Part shown: positions 34,081-43,017 of the stretch, piece after piece | Layout: every line of letters begins with the position of its first letter | How positions within the stretch are numbered: the stretch's first letter is position 1 | Origin: UTCHB3 sp008363265 | Lineage (GTDB): Bacteria > Bacteroidota > Ignavibacteria > Ignavibacteriales > Ignavibacteriaceae | Length of the DNA: 64,000 bases | Direction: 5' to 3' | Assembly (NCBI GenBank): GCA_045863055.1 | Contig: BTUW01000006.1 | Coordinates: 1-64,000 of the forward strand | The notes under the pieces: generated by a model | What the model was told of the DNA's origin: nothing | The model's input: the letters and a program-made list of their open reading frames with translations, nothing else | Databases searched by the model: none | Program-made: the position numbers and the translations under genes

Positions 34081-34794
34081 ATGGTGAAATCAGAGTACCC
34101 GATCTATTGGGAAAAGAATGGCTTCAGCATCAAGATATTTTGCTCGATCCCGGCGATAGCCACCGGCATCCTTCTGAAGGCCGGGGAGTCGAAGATCGTT
34201 ATCGATCCGGGTGACGGGATTCTTAGAGATCTGAACGATGAACTCGAACCGGAAGAGATACTCTCGGTCACAGACGTATTTGTTACCCACGGCCATCACG
34301 ACCACGTTGGGGGCGTCTGGTCGCTTCTTACATACCTGCGTGTTATGCGCAAGAGGACCCCGCTCTACATCTGGTATCCCGAGGGATGCTCGGAAATAGA
34401 AAGTATCTACAACGCTTTCCGTACTGTTTATTCGAACAGTATCTCATATCCCATCATTCTCCGTCCGATAATGGACTACAAAAGATTCGTCAGACGTGGT
34501 GTCGCTATCAACCCATTCCCGGTAAAACACAGTGAAACAACAGGAAATGGTGATGAAACGCGTTTTGTTCCAGCACTTGGTTACAAATTCACCTGGAACG
34601 GTACAAAGATCTGCTACGGAGGCGATACCGCCTGGTGCCCTGAACTCGCCAGGAACGCGAAGGGTTCAGACCTGGCGATCCTCGAAGCGGGAGAGGACGA
34701 AGACAGCGTTCCCGGTATGCATATGACCATGGAAGAAGCTGATAAGATCGGAAGATCGGCGAAGGAATTTTTCCTTGTGCATGTACCGCAGTAG
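34081..34794 (+). CDS. Metallo-beta-lactamase-fold hydrolase
   Basis: 237 residues. THGHHDHVGG (69-78) is the zinc-binding HxHxDH motif; later ligands are probably H150 in PFPVKHSET, D in CYGGDTAW and H in FLVHVPQ. The pattern is RNase Z/lipid-phosphate-hydrolase-like rather than glyoxalase, with no signal peptide. Substrate unknown. It lies 19 bases after feoB on the same strand and may be read through with it. Confidence 0.88.
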   Translation: MVKSEYPIYWEKNGFSIKIFCSIPAIATGILLKAGESKIVIDPGDGILRDLNDELEPEEILSVTDVFVTHGHHDHVGGVWSLLTYLRVMRKRTPLYIWYPEGCSEIESIYNAFRTVYSNSISYPIILRPIMDYKRFVRRGVAINPFPVKHSETTGNGDETRFVPALGYKFTWNGTKICYGGDTAWCPELARNAKGSDLAILEAGEDEDSVPGMHMTMEEADKIGRSAKEFFLVHVPQ

Positions 34795-34856
34795 AATGTT
34801 AATTTAAGTTTTTGTTTTTTATTTTTTTCTTTCATTCCCAAATCCGGAGCAACTGA

Positions 34857-35906
34857 ATGAAGAGCCTTCTGACTCTTGTCTTGTTATTTAGCCTCTCAGT
34901 ATCGATCAACGCCCAAAGCAACAAAGAAATGACCTTCGAAGGTGAGAAGAGGATCAAAAACCTCAGAATGCTCACCGATGGCGGTGAGAATGCTGAAGCT
35001 TACCTCTCATTTGACAATAAGAGACTTATCTATCAAGCCAAGATCGACGGTTTCGAGTGCGATCAGATCTACACAATGAATATCGACGGCACCGACAAGA
35101 AACTTGTTTCGACCGGCCATGGAAGAACCACTTGTTCTTACTTCCTTCCCGGTGACACAGCAATAATATATGCCAGCACTCACATTGCCGACCATAAATG
35201 CCCCAAGAATCCTGACTTCTCAAAAGGTTATGTGTGGAAGCTTTACGACGAGTATGAACTCTTCATCGCGAGTGCAGACGGAAGCAACCTGAGACAGGTA
35301 ACGAAGAACGATTCGTATGATGCTGAAGCGACTGTATCCCCAAAAGGTGATAAGATCGTTTTTACATCGCTCCGTGACGGCGACCCGGAACTTTATGTCT
35401 GTGATATTGACGGCAGCAACCAGACCAGGATCACTTTCGAAAAAGGATATGACGGCGGGGCTTTCTTCAACGCCGATGGTTCAAAAATTGTCTTCAGAGC
35501 AAGCAGGCCAATTACTGAAAAAGAGCTTCAGGACTATGATGAACTCGTAAAAGAGAAACTTGTACGTCCCGGAACCCTTGAAATATTTGTAGTCGATCCC
35601 GATGGAAGAAATCTGAAACAGGTCACAAATTTTGGAAAGGCAAGCTTCGCGCCATTCTTTCACCCAGACGGCAAAAGAATCATTTTCTGCTCCAATGCAA
35701 TGAGCAAAGACCCCAGAAACTTCGATCTCTACATGGTCAACATTGATGGTACAGGACTCGAGCAGATCACCCACAATGAGACATTCGACGGATTCCCAAT
35801 GTTCACCAAAGACGGTAAGCACCTTGTTTTCGCTTCAAACAGATTCAACAAGTCGAAAGGTGATACCAACGTATTCATAGCTGACTGGGTTGAAACCGGA
35901 GAATAA
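34857..35906 (+). CDS. Exported TolB-like WD40/PD40 propeller protein
   Basis: 349 residues, signal peptide (MKSLLTLVLLFSLSVSINAQ), GGAG 7 bases before the ATG. Five to six PD40 blades with the phrase SxDGxxIVFxSxRDGDxELYV (for example SPKGDKIVFTSLRDGDPELY, NADGSKIVFRASRP, HPDGKRIIFCSNAMS, TKDGKHLVFASNRF). Same family as TolB C-terminal propeller and many exported Bacteroidota proteins of unknown ligand. No peptidase or Pal-partner domain is attached. Its stop is one base before the esterase ATG. Confidence 0.85.
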   Translation: MKSLLTLVLLFSLSVSINAQSNKEMTFEGEKRIKNLRMLTDGGENAEAYLSFDNKRLIYQAKIDGFECDQIYTMNIDGTDKKLVSTGHGRTTCSYFLPGDTAIIYASTHIADHKCPKNPDFSKGYVWKLYDEYELFIASADGSNLRQVTKNDSYDAEATVSPKGDKIVFTSLRDGDPELYVCDIDGSNQTRITFEKGYDGGAFFNADGSKIVFRASRPITEKELQDYDELVKEKLVRPGTLEIFVVDPDGRNLKQVTNFGKASFAPFFHPDGKRIIFCSNAMSKDPRNFDLYMVNIDGTGLEQITHNETFDGFPMFTKDGKHLVFASNRFNKSKGDTNVFIADWVETGE

Positions 35907-35907
35907 C

Positions 35908-36798
35908 ATGAAGAAGGCCGGTTATTTACTACTACTGCTGTTTGTTGTCTCGACCGGGTACATCCATCCTCAGGATTCAGTAACCCGCAGATTTTATTCA
36001 CCGAAGTATACATTTGAGCAGCTTGACCGAAAACCTGTTGATTCAACCATGGTGTTCAACACCATGTACGTCTACACTCCGAAAGGTTACAAGAACAGTA
36101 ACAAGAAGTATCCACTTGTCTATCTGCTTCATGGCTGGGCTGGTTCTTCGCGTGACTGGAAGCAGAATTACGATGTTCAGAAACTTGCCGACAAGTACGG
36201 CATGATCATAGTTCTCCCTGACGGTTACTACGATTCGTGGTACGTAAACAGCTCTTCAAAAAAAATGTTGCAGTATGAATCAGCATTCAAGGAGAGGATA
36301 AGGAAGTACATCGAAGACAGCTACCGGGTTGATCCAAAGAACAGGTTCATCACCGGACTCAGCATGGGTGGTCACGGCGCGGTAACCTTCTACCTTAAGA
36401 ACAGGGGATACTTCAAGGCGGCCGGGTCGATGAGCGGTATTCTCGATATCACAAAGTTCTCCGATAAGTGGGGGATCAGTAAGCGCCTCGGTACATATAA
36501 GAAGAACAAGAAAATCTGGGAGAACAACTCTGCCCTCCACCTTCTAAAAAGTTATAAGGGGAAGAAACAGGATTTGCTGCTCTTTGTTGCCTGCGGCAAG
36601 AAAGATTTTGCCTTCAAGGTTAACGAAAGCTTTAACAAGGAAGCGAAGGCAGGGAAGGTCCCTATCTTTTATCTCGCGGACAAGGGCGATCACAATTGGG
36701 ATTACTGGACATCACATGTAGATCAGCAGATGCTTTTCTTCAGTCTTGTTGCCCAGGGTAAAAAGCCTGATGAGATCAAAAAGATACTGAAACTGTAA
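35908..36798 (+). CDS. Exported esterase (alpha/beta hydrolase, esterase-D type)
   Basis: 296 residues from ATG 35908, with GGAG 6 bases upstream; a TTG at 35890 inside the preceding gene is less likely. Signal peptide MKKAGYLLLLLFVVSTGY. Putative esterase fold (PF00756) with nucleophile S152 in GLSMGGHG, probable acid D233 (CGKKDF) and H262 (KGDHNWDYW); oxyanion region LLHGWAGS. Family members deacylate carbohydrates (feruloyl/acetyl esterases) or S-formylglutathione; export suggests carbohydrate esters. Pairs with the propeller gene and ends at a terminator. Confidence 0.9.
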   Translation: MKKAGYLLLLLFVVSTGYIHPQDSVTRRFYSPKYTFEQLDRKPVDSTMVFNTMYVYTPKGYKNSNKKYPLVYLLHGWAGSSRDWKQNYDVQKLADKYGMIIVLPDGYYDSWYVNSSSKKMLQYESAFKERIRKYIEDSYRVDPKNRFITGLSMGGHGAVTFYLKNRGYFKAAGSMSGILDITKFSDKWGISKRLGTYKKNKKIWENNSALHLLKSYKGKKQDLLLFVACGKKDFAFKVNESFNKEAKAGKVPIFYLADKGDHNWDYWTSHVDQQMLFFSLVAQGKKPDEIKKILKL

Positions 36799-36800
36799 AA

Positions 36801-36834
36801 AAAGAGGCTGCCCGGTCGCAGCCTCTTTTTTTTT
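36801..36834. terminator. Bidirectional terminator between esterase and AbgT genes
   Basis: Perfect 11-bp stem AAAGAGGCTGC (36801-36811) / GCAGCCTCTTT (36818-36828), loop CCGGTC, then T to 36834; a mirrored A-run (36798-36803) lets it serve the convergent abgT-like gene on the minus strand. Confidence 0.92.
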
Positions 36835-36845
36835 GTGTGTAATTT

Positions 36846-38372
36846 TTACGGGTAATAGAGTTTTGAACCCGGACCGAGAGGGAGATCGAGGCTTATCCAC
36901 CCGACGAGCAAGAGTGACCAGATTATGAAGAACACGATCGTATAGGGTATCATGGTTGAGATCAGAGTTCCCAGACCGGCGTTCTTGTCGTATCTCTGTA
37001 TCATCGAGATGATCAAAGCAAAATAAGACATCATTGGTGATATCACGTTCGAAACGCTGTCACCAACCCTGTAAGCCGCCTGAGTAAACTCGGGTGAGTA
37101 ACCCAAAAGCATGAACATCGGAATGAATACCGGTGCCATGATCGCCCACTTGGCTGAAGCTGAACCCATAAAGAGATTCAACACCGAGGTAAGGATAACG
37201 AAAAGGATCATCAACGGGATCTCACCCAGGTTGAGCGACTTCAGAATTGTTGATCCCTCGACAGCGATGATAAGACCGAGATTTGTTTTGTTGAAGTATG
37301 CAACAAACTGTGCCGCGAAGAAAACCAGAACCATGTAGGAACCAAGTGTCTCCATCGACTTCGCCATTCCCTTCATGGCATCAGAATCGTTCTTGATCGT
37401 TTTGGCACCGATACCGTAGGCAAGACCCGCCAGTGCACCGCCCAGGAAGATGATGGTTACTATTCCCGACATGAAAGGTGACTTCAGGATGTCATTGGTC
37501 TTCGGATCGCGCAGGTAGCCATTTTCAGGGACGAGTCCCGCAACAATTGCCACGGTGAACAGAACCACTACACCAAAAGCATACCAGAGGCCCTTCCTCT
37601 CAAGATCGGAGAGGGGCTTAAGCTCTTCAGGTTTTTCGTCACCTGTATATTTGCCGAGACGGGGCGCAACAAGTTTTTCAGTTACCCATGTACCCGCGAA
37701 AGCGATAATGAATGTTGAGACTGCAAGGAAGTAATAGTTTGCCGCAGGATTCACAGAATAAGTCGGATCGATGATATGTGCGGCTTCTTGAGACAGACCA
37801 GCGAGGAGTGGATCAATTGTCCCGAGCAGCAGATTCGCGCTGTATCCTCCGGAAACCCCCGCGAATGCGGCTGCAATTCCGAGTACCGGATGCCTGCCAA
37901 CCGCCAGAAATATGATTGCCGCAAGGGGGATCAGAAGAACATATCCCACTTCACTTGCCGCATTTGACATGATACCCGCAAAAACGATCACAAATGTAAG
38001 AATGTTTTTGGGTGCTTTCAACACCACCAGCCTGAGGGCTGTACCCATCAAACCGCTACCTTCAGCCACTCCGATACCAAGAAGTGCCACAAGCACTGTA
38101 CCGAGGGGTGCGAAAGATGTGAAATTGGTGACCATTGATGTGAGGATGTAATGGAGGCCTTCAACTGAAAGAAGGTTAACCGGTTTTATCATCTCATTTT
38201 TCGCGGGGTGCATAACTTCCAGACCGAACCAGGAAGCTACGCCCGATGCTGCTATAATAAGAAGCGCGAAGATGAGGAAAAGAGTTGCAGGGTGGGGGAG
38301 TAGATTCCCCCCCTTTTCGATTATGTTGAGGAATTTATCCCAAACACCGGGGGAGGCAGTATTTTTTGACAT
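36846..38372 (-). CDS. AbgT-family transporter
   Basis: 508 residues, about 11-13 membrane helices. LLPHPATLFLIFALLIIAAS near the N terminus, SNAASEVGYVLLIPLAAIIF and GVSGGYSANLLLGTIDPLLA, and GSASAKWAIMAPVFIPMFML near the end are AbgT signatures. E. coli AbgT imports p-aminobenzoyl-glutamate; homologues such as MtrF export sulfonamides and p-aminobenzoate. Direction and substrate here are unknown, though the window also holds folate genes. GGAG lies before the ATG, and palindromic sequence upstream may be an operator. Confidence 0.92.
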   Translation of the reverse strand: MSKNTASPGVWDKFLNIIEKGGNLLPHPATLFLIFALLIIAASGVASWFGLEVMHPAKNEMIKPVNLLSVEGLHYILTSMVTNFTSFAPLGTVLVALLGIGVAEGSGLMGTALRLVVLKAPKNILTFVIVFAGIMSNAASEVGYVLLIPLAAIIFLAVGRHPVLGIAAAFAGVSGGYSANLLLGTIDPLLAGLSQEAAHIIDPTYSVNPAANYYFLAVSTFIIAFAGTWVTEKLVAPRLGKYTGDEKPEELKPLSDLERKGLWYAFGVVVLFTVAIVAGLVPENGYLRDPKTNDILKSPFMSGIVTIIFLGGALAGLAYGIGAKTIKNDSDAMKGMAKSMETLGSYMVLVFFAAQFVAYFNKTNLGLIIAVEGSTILKSLNLGEIPLMILFVILTSVLNLFMGSASAKWAIMAPVFIPMFMLLGYSPEFTQAAYRVGDSVSNVISPMMSYFALIISMIQRYDKNAGLGTLISTMIPYTIVFFIIWSLLLVGWISLDLPLGPGSKLYYP

Positions 38373-38400
38373 ATCACTCCGGATTGATCAATGAAATGAA

Positions 38401-38440
38401 TAACGCGTTACATTATGAATAATGCAATTTTTTCGCGTTA
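38401..38440. promoter_or_regulatory. Palindrome cluster upstream of the AbgT gene
   Basis: TAACGCGTTA (38401-38410) is a perfect 10-bp palindrome, CATTAT-GA-ATAATG (38411-38424) an adjacent inverted repeat, and CGCGTTA recurs at 38434-38440. They lie 29-68 bases upstream of the transporter start on the minus strand, where an operator would sit. The regulator is unknown. Confidence 0.4.
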
Positions 38441-38457
38441 AGTTCACTTTTCAGTGA

Positions 38458-39975
38458 TCAATTATCCGAAGCTTTTATCGAAAATTCCACTGTTGTTCCC
38501 TGGCCAACCTCGCTCTTGATAGAAATATAACCGCCTTGGATCTCGACAAAATCCTTCACCAGAAGAAGACCCATTCCCGAACCCTGTTCGTTATTGGTTC
38601 CTGTGGTTGTAAGCATCGAGTCAAGCTTGAAAAGCTTGGTTAGATTTTGTGGTGGTATACCCACTCCGTTGTCGGAGATCGATATCTTGTAATAGTCATC
38701 CTTACGGGTGGCACTTATCCTTACCTCACCTCCGTACTGTGTGAACTTGATCGAATTGGAGATCAGGTTTCGCAGGATAAGGTCAACCATGTTCTGATCC
38801 GCAACCGCGAAAACATCGGGCTCCACTTCGTTGTAGAGGGAGATGTTTTTCTTTAGCGCGTTTGTTTCACTCAGAAAAAGAACCTCCTGAACAAGCTTTT
38901 TAATCTCCAGCCGGCCAGGGTTCTGCTCCATTTTGCCTGACTGAAGGCGTGTCCAGATGAGCAGATTGTCGATGAGAGTATAAATTACCTTGGCGGCTTC
39001 ATAGATTCCGGAGGTGAACTCCTTCATCTCGTCCTGGGTAAGGTCATTACTGTAGTTATACATCATTTCCGACAGCCCGATCAGCCCGGTGAAGGGTGAT
39101 TTCAGGTCATGGGCCAGTATTGAGAGGAACTTGTCCTTGGAGTGATTGGCTTCCTTCAGTTCCGATTCTGATCTTCTGAGAGCATCCTCTACCAGTTTCA
39201 AAGTGGTGATATCCTGATTGGAAGCACGCCGGCCGTAGTGTTTGCCGTCTTTGTCGGTTACGGCAACCGACTTGTGGGCGATCCACTTGATCTCACCGCT
39301 TCTTGTAACAATTCTGAACACCCTTATGAGAGGCTCACTCGAAGTGGATGCGGCCTCTATCTCGTTCCAGACCCTTTCCCTGTCGTCAGGATATATTATC
39401 CTTCTCAAAAGAGCGGGATCTTCCTCGAATTCAGAAGGGGTATAACCGGTGATCCTTTTGGAGGATGGGGAGACGTAGTTGAATCTGTTTGACTCGTTAA
39501 GCCAATACTCGAAATCAAAAGAGAAATCGGCGAGCATCTGAAACTTGGCCTCACTGGCCTTGAGCTCCCTGTGCTGTTTAACGAGCGTCAGGTGGGCATT
39601 TACACGGGCGTTCACCTCGTCAAAATTGATCGGTTTGGTTATGTAGTCAACCCCCCCGGTTTCAAAACCTTTAAGTTTATCAACCGTGTCAGAGAGGGCG
39701 GTCAGGAAGATGATCGGGATATCCTCAGTCTCTTCCATCCCTTTTACAATCTTGCAAACCTCAAACCCGTCCATACCCGGCATTTTAATGTCGAGCAGAA
39801 TAAGGTCCGGCATATAGTGTCCAAGTAGCTCAAGTGCTTCATTGCCTGATTCAGCCTGGGTAACTTCGAATCCTGCCTGTGTAAGGCGGATCATTAAATA
39901 TTTAAGATTGGTCTCATCATCGTCGACAATGAGTATCTTTGATCCATTATGATTATATCGTCTCACGGGAGTCAT
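38458..39975 (-). CDS. Hybrid REC-PAS-histidine kinase
   Basis: 505 residues from ATG 39975; the frame extends upstream to 40062 but that part has no domain. Order: receiver (ILIVDDDE, phospho-acceptor D62 in LILLDIKMP, K114), PAS/PAC (about 140-262; FNYVSPSSKRITGYTPSEFE), HisKA (H289 in SILAHDLKSPF), HATPase (ISDNGVGIPP, GSGMGLLLVKDFV). No membrane helix, so a cytoplasmic sensor whose receiver is at the N terminus. No partner regulator is adjacent. Divergent from the glycosyltransferase gene with only 47 bases between the starts. Confidence 0.93.
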   Translation of the reverse strand: MTPVRRYNHNGSKILIVDDDETNLKYLMIRLTQAGFEVTQAESGNEALELLGHYMPDLILLDIKMPGMDGFEVCKIVKGMEETEDIPIIFLTALSDTVDKLKGFETGGVDYITKPINFDEVNARVNAHLTLVKQHRELKASEAKFQMLADFSFDFEYWLNESNRFNYVSPSSKRITGYTPSEFEEDPALLRRIIYPDDRERVWNEIEAASTSSEPLIRVFRIVTRSGEIKWIAHKSVAVTDKDGKHYGRRASNQDITTLKLVEDALRRSESELKEANHSKDKFLSILAHDLKSPFTGLIGLSEMMYNYSNDLTQDEMKEFTSGIYEAAKVIYTLIDNLLIWTRLQSGKMEQNPGRLEIKKLVQEVLFLSETNALKKNISLYNEVEPDVFAVADQNMVDLILRNLISNSIKFTQYGGEVRISATRKDDYYKISISDNGVGIPPQNLTKLFKLDSMLTTTGTNNEQGSGMGLLLVKDFVEIQGGYISIKSEVGQGTTVEFSIKASDN

Positions 39976-40022
39976 GGTTGATGTTATGGTACTTGTTGTT
40001 AAACCAACAACGGTTAAATTGA

Positions 40023-41093
40023 TTGTTAAACTTAAGAAATTTTCGGAAAAAAACAGATACAATTATCAAAATATTTGCAGTAATCCCGGTTTACGAAGAC
40101 CACAGGTCGTTGAAAACACTTCTGGAAAACATTCTAACAGATGGAAATCTCGGTTATCTGGATGAAGTCGTGGTTGTTTCAGGGAGTGAGAGCAGCGAAA
40201 TAGAGTGGGTTGTATCCGGGTTCAAAGATTCAGGTTTCACAATTGTTCTGCTTACCAACCCGGCCAAATACACGCCCAATGCGCTGAATATAGGAATTGA
40301 GTACTCTCTTGGCAAGGGGGCTGAAATAATCCAGATGCTCGGTGCCCACAGCAGTCTGAACCCCGGCTACTTCCGGAATCTTTCAAACATTGCGGTCAGG
40401 GAGAATGAAGTGGCGATATTTTCCCCCGGATACGATTTCTTCCCGCCTGCAAATATCGTTGAAGACGCCATACAGTTGTTTCATCTCTCGCGACTCGGCA
40501 GAAACTGGCAGCGGATCTATCATCTTCCTTCACCTGTTCCGGGTTTCGGAAGCGGCGCGTTTGCAGTCAGAAAAGAAGTGTTCGAGAAGATCGGGATGTT
40601 TGATGAGCGATTCATTCGGAATCAGGATAATGAATTCTTTCACCGGGCGGTGAAAGCCGGATTCAAGGGCTACTCCTACCCCGGACTGACCTATTATTAC
40701 CGAACCAGGAAGACTCTACAGCAGTTACGAAAGCAGAACTTTGACTACGGCAGGTTCTTTGCTCTCGATCCGGTGAGCCACTCGCCGAAGCAGGCCGCAC
40801 CATTTCTTTTTTATACGTTATTGCTTATTCTGTTACTCCTTACGGGTGTATTCAATTATTTTGGCGAAGAGAAGTTTGCCCTTTTTACCATCGGTTCATT
40901 CATGCTGACACTAGGAACATATCTTGGCGCGGTGATGCTGGAGGGATTTTTGAGGCTGGTGCGGAACGGAAAGGCAGCAGTAATGCTTCCACCGATACTG
41001 ATAATGATGCACTTCCACTACGCGATGGGGAGTTTTACCGGTTTTCTTTTTGGGTTTGACCGCTTCTCTGATAATAAAAAAGCAGGGTCATAA
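40023..41093 (+). CDS. Family 2 glycosyltransferase, membrane-anchored
   Basis: 356 residues if TTG 40023 is used; the conserved first strand IKIFAVIPVYEDHRSLKTLL begins at about residue 15 with no ATG available, so the exact start is uncertain. GT-A domain to about 245 (VVVSGSESSEIEWVV, SGAFAVRKEVFEKIGMFDER, NQDNEFFHRAVKAGFKGYSY), resembling succinoglycan ExoA-type transferases, then three membrane helices. The usual DxD is replaced by LGAHSS. An inverted repeat GTTGTT-N5-AACAAC (39995-40011) precedes it. The 3' end overlaps the convergent O-antigen-ligase gene by 59 bases. Confidence 0.85.
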   Translation: MLNLRNFRKKTDTIIKIFAVIPVYEDHRSLKTLLENILTDGNLGYLDEVVVVSGSESSEIEWVVSGFKDSGFTIVLLTNPAKYTPNALNIGIEYSLGKGAEIIQMLGAHSSLNPGYFRNLSNIAVRENEVAIFSPGYDFFPPANIVEDAIQLFHLSRLGRNWQRIYHLPSPVPGFGSGAFAVRKEVFEKIGMFDERFIRNQDNEFFHRAVKAGFKGYSYPGLTYYYRTRKTLQQLRKQNFDYGRFFALDPVSHSPKQAAPFLFYTLLLILLLLTGVFNYFGEEKFALFTIGSFMLTLGTYLGAVMLEGFLRLVRNGKAAVMLPPILIMMHFHYAMGSFTGFLFGFDRFSDNKKAGS

Positions 41094-42378
41094 AACAGAT
41101 CCAGAAGGGAAGATCTATCATAAGCCAACCGTGAGTAAGAAATCCTATCGATTCGAACATGCTTCTTGCGAGCAGTCCTGTCCCAAGCGCGACCACCGCT
41201 GTCACAGTTAAATAGCCGTTATTGTCATTCCCTTTAAGTGCCTTCATCGTCCTGACACCGTAGTAATAGAATATTGAAGGAAGCCAGAAGGCTGTGATCA
41301 ACCCCGGGATACCCAGCTCGGTTAATCTGAAGATGAAGAAATTATGTGAAAGTCCGCTGTCACCCGCTTCCAGGTAAAGTTTTGTGATCATGAAGTGGGC
41401 GTAGCTTCCCTCGGGGGCGGTCATGTATTTGAAGAAATAATCCTTGAAAACATCGGGACCTGTTCCGAGCAGGAAGTGGTCCTGTATCGCTGCCCATGAC
41501 ATTCCCCACAGGTAGTCCCTTATATTGAGGAAGTTTTCAAACCGGAACATCAGGAGAAGGAACTCGTTCACCGGGGGCACCACGATCACCACAGTCGCCA
41601 GGAATAAAACAAAGAGGGCAAAAGGGATTCGATACCGCCGGTACCTTAAGAGAATAAAAGTAAGCAGGGCCAGAATTGCCGCCAGAATGGACGCGCGGGA
41701 ATTCGATATCACTACCGCAAGGAATAGCACCCCACTTAGAAAGCCCCAAAAAATTTTCTTAAATTTCCCGTTTTCCCGGTCATGGTAAGCGAAAGCAAGG
41801 GTGATCATGGCAGCGAAGGCGATGGTGACCCCGGCAAAGTTCATATTGATGAAGCTAAAGAAACCATAAAATCTGATCGGCCCGGCAAGGAGAGTTTCAG
41901 TCGTGATACCCTCCGTCATAATTTTGATAAGAATCCCAAGAGCATTCAATGAACCGGTTACTATCAGGGTTGAAAGAATGATCAACAAATCCTTCCTGTC
42001 CCTTACATTCATGAAGATCAGAAACGCGAAAAGAAAGAAAACGGTCTGCCTGAAGGTGGCTGACAAAGCTTTTACAGGCGCAATGGAGAGAATAGAAGAG
42101 AAAGTCATGGATAAAATGATAAAGGCCACCAAGCCAACCAATCCGGAGGGAATTGAGGGGAATTCATCCCCTTTTTCCCGGGCTACCAATCCGTACCACA
42201 GGAGTGAAAGGAACGACCAGCCGATAACGGCGAGCCTTATTGCGGGGTCAAGTGTACTGCTCGTCAGTTGCAGCAGGAGAAGTGTCGCCAGCAGATTGAA
42301 TCTGTAACCACCTGTCTTAAGCATCGCGAAGAAAGCAACAGAACCGAGGAAAGCCGGCAGCAGCAGTGGCGGCAACAA
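41035..42378 (-). CDS. O-antigen ligase/polymerase-like membrane protein
   Basis: 447 residues from TTG 42378, about 11-12 membrane helices with the Wzy_C (PF04932) core: ISNSRASILAAILALLTFIL and the following periplasmic loop GTGPDVFKDYF ... GLSHNFFIFRLTELGIPGL. Probably joins or polymerises undecaprenyl-linked glycan at the outer face of the inner membrane. The frame stays open upstream to 42472 and encodes further hydrophobic residues (FLGILLILAVSLAL) that complete helix 1, so the true start is probably a non-standard codon upstream (CTG 42462 or 42459). Confidence 0.85.
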   Translation of the reverse strand: MLPPLLLPAFLGSVAFFAMLKTGGYRFNLLATLLLLQLTSSTLDPAIRLAVIGWSFLSLLWYGLVAREKGDEFPSIPSGLVGLVAFIILSMTFSSILSIAPVKALSATFRQTVFFLFAFLIFMNVRDRKDLLIILSTLIVTGSLNALGILIKIMTEGITTETLLAGPIRFYGFFSFINMNFAGVTIAFAAMITLAFAYHDRENGKFKKIFWGFLSGVLFLAVVISNSRASILAAILALLTFILLRYRRYRIPFALFVLFLATVVIVVPPVNEFLLLMFRFENFLNIRDYLWGMSWAAIQDHFLLGTGPDVFKDYFFKYMTAPEGSYAHFMITKLYLEAGDSGLSHNFFIFRLTELGIPGLITAFWLPSIFYYYGVRTMKALKGNDNNGYLTVTAVVALGTGLLARSMFESIGFLTHGWLMIDLPFWICFMTLLFYYQRSGQTQKENR

Positions 42379-42493
42379 GGCCAGGGATACAGCCAGTATC
42401 AGCAGTATCCCGAGGAATGAGGGGTCTGAATTTTTAATTTCTGTTAATGTTCGTGACAGCAGGAAGGTTACCTAAAATTTCTGATTCTTTTGT

Positions 42494-42501
42494 CAAATTT
42501 A
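42494..42501 (-). promoter_or_regulatory. Possible -7 element for the ligase gene
   Basis: Minus-strand TAAATTTG matches the Bacteroidota TAnnTTTG -7 consensus, about 32 bases upstream of the likely CTG start near 42462. A -33 partner is not clear. If real, the ligase is not simply read from the rlpA transcript. Confidence 0.3.
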
Positions 42502-42543
42502 ACCATCACAAAGCAATTTAACAGCAGTATGCCGGGGAATGTC

Positions 42544-43017
42544 TTAATTTGACGCTAGCACTTCGACCTTTACTTCCACAACGCCATCGCTGATCATATC
42601 GATCGACTTTGCGGCGATGTAGGAGAGATCGATCTCACGGTCCCTTCCGAATGGGCCGCGGTCATTAATCTTCACAACCACCGACTTGCCGTTTTTAAGA
42701 TTGGTAACGCGCACAAGTGTGTTGAACGGAAGATCTTTGTGGGCAGCTGTATATTTGCTTTTTTTGTAGGTTTCACCGCTGGCAGTTTGCCTGTTTTGAA
42801 ATGTGTCGGCATAATACGTTGCTTTTCCGTTGAAGGAGGCGACAACCTTAAGATCAAACGAGCCCGCCGGGTCAGGGTCAGGCTGTGAGTGTTGACCGGG
42901 GGAGGCATCGTCCACCGGTATTCTAATGGTCGAAGAGCAACCTGAGGCAAATAAAAGAAAGGCGAGGAGAACCCCGCCTTTCAGTAATCTACTTGGTAGT
43001 GAGCTTGAAAACGCCAT
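42544..43017 (-). CDS. rlpA: RlpA-like septal lipoprotein (double-psi beta-barrel)
   Basis: 157 residues. Lipobox FASGC, Pro/Asp linker, then the DPBB domain: GKATYYADTFQNRQTASGET, AAHKDLPFNTLVRVTNLKNG, VVVKINDRGPF and REIDLSYIAAKSI. RlpA proteins cleave glycan strands lacking stem peptides; the C-terminal SPOR domain of E. coli RlpA is absent, as is common in Bacteroidota. The ATG lies 29 bases inside the end of the cyclase gene, so translation is coupled to it. Confidence 0.9.
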   Translation of the reverse strand: MAFSSSLPSRLLKGGVLLAFLLFASGCSSTIRIPVDDASPGQHSQPDPDPAGSFDLKVVASFNGKATYYADTFQNRQTASGETYKKSKYTAAHKDLPFNTLVRVTNLKNGKSVVVKINDRGPFGRDREIDLSYIAAKSIDMISDGVVEVKVEVLASN

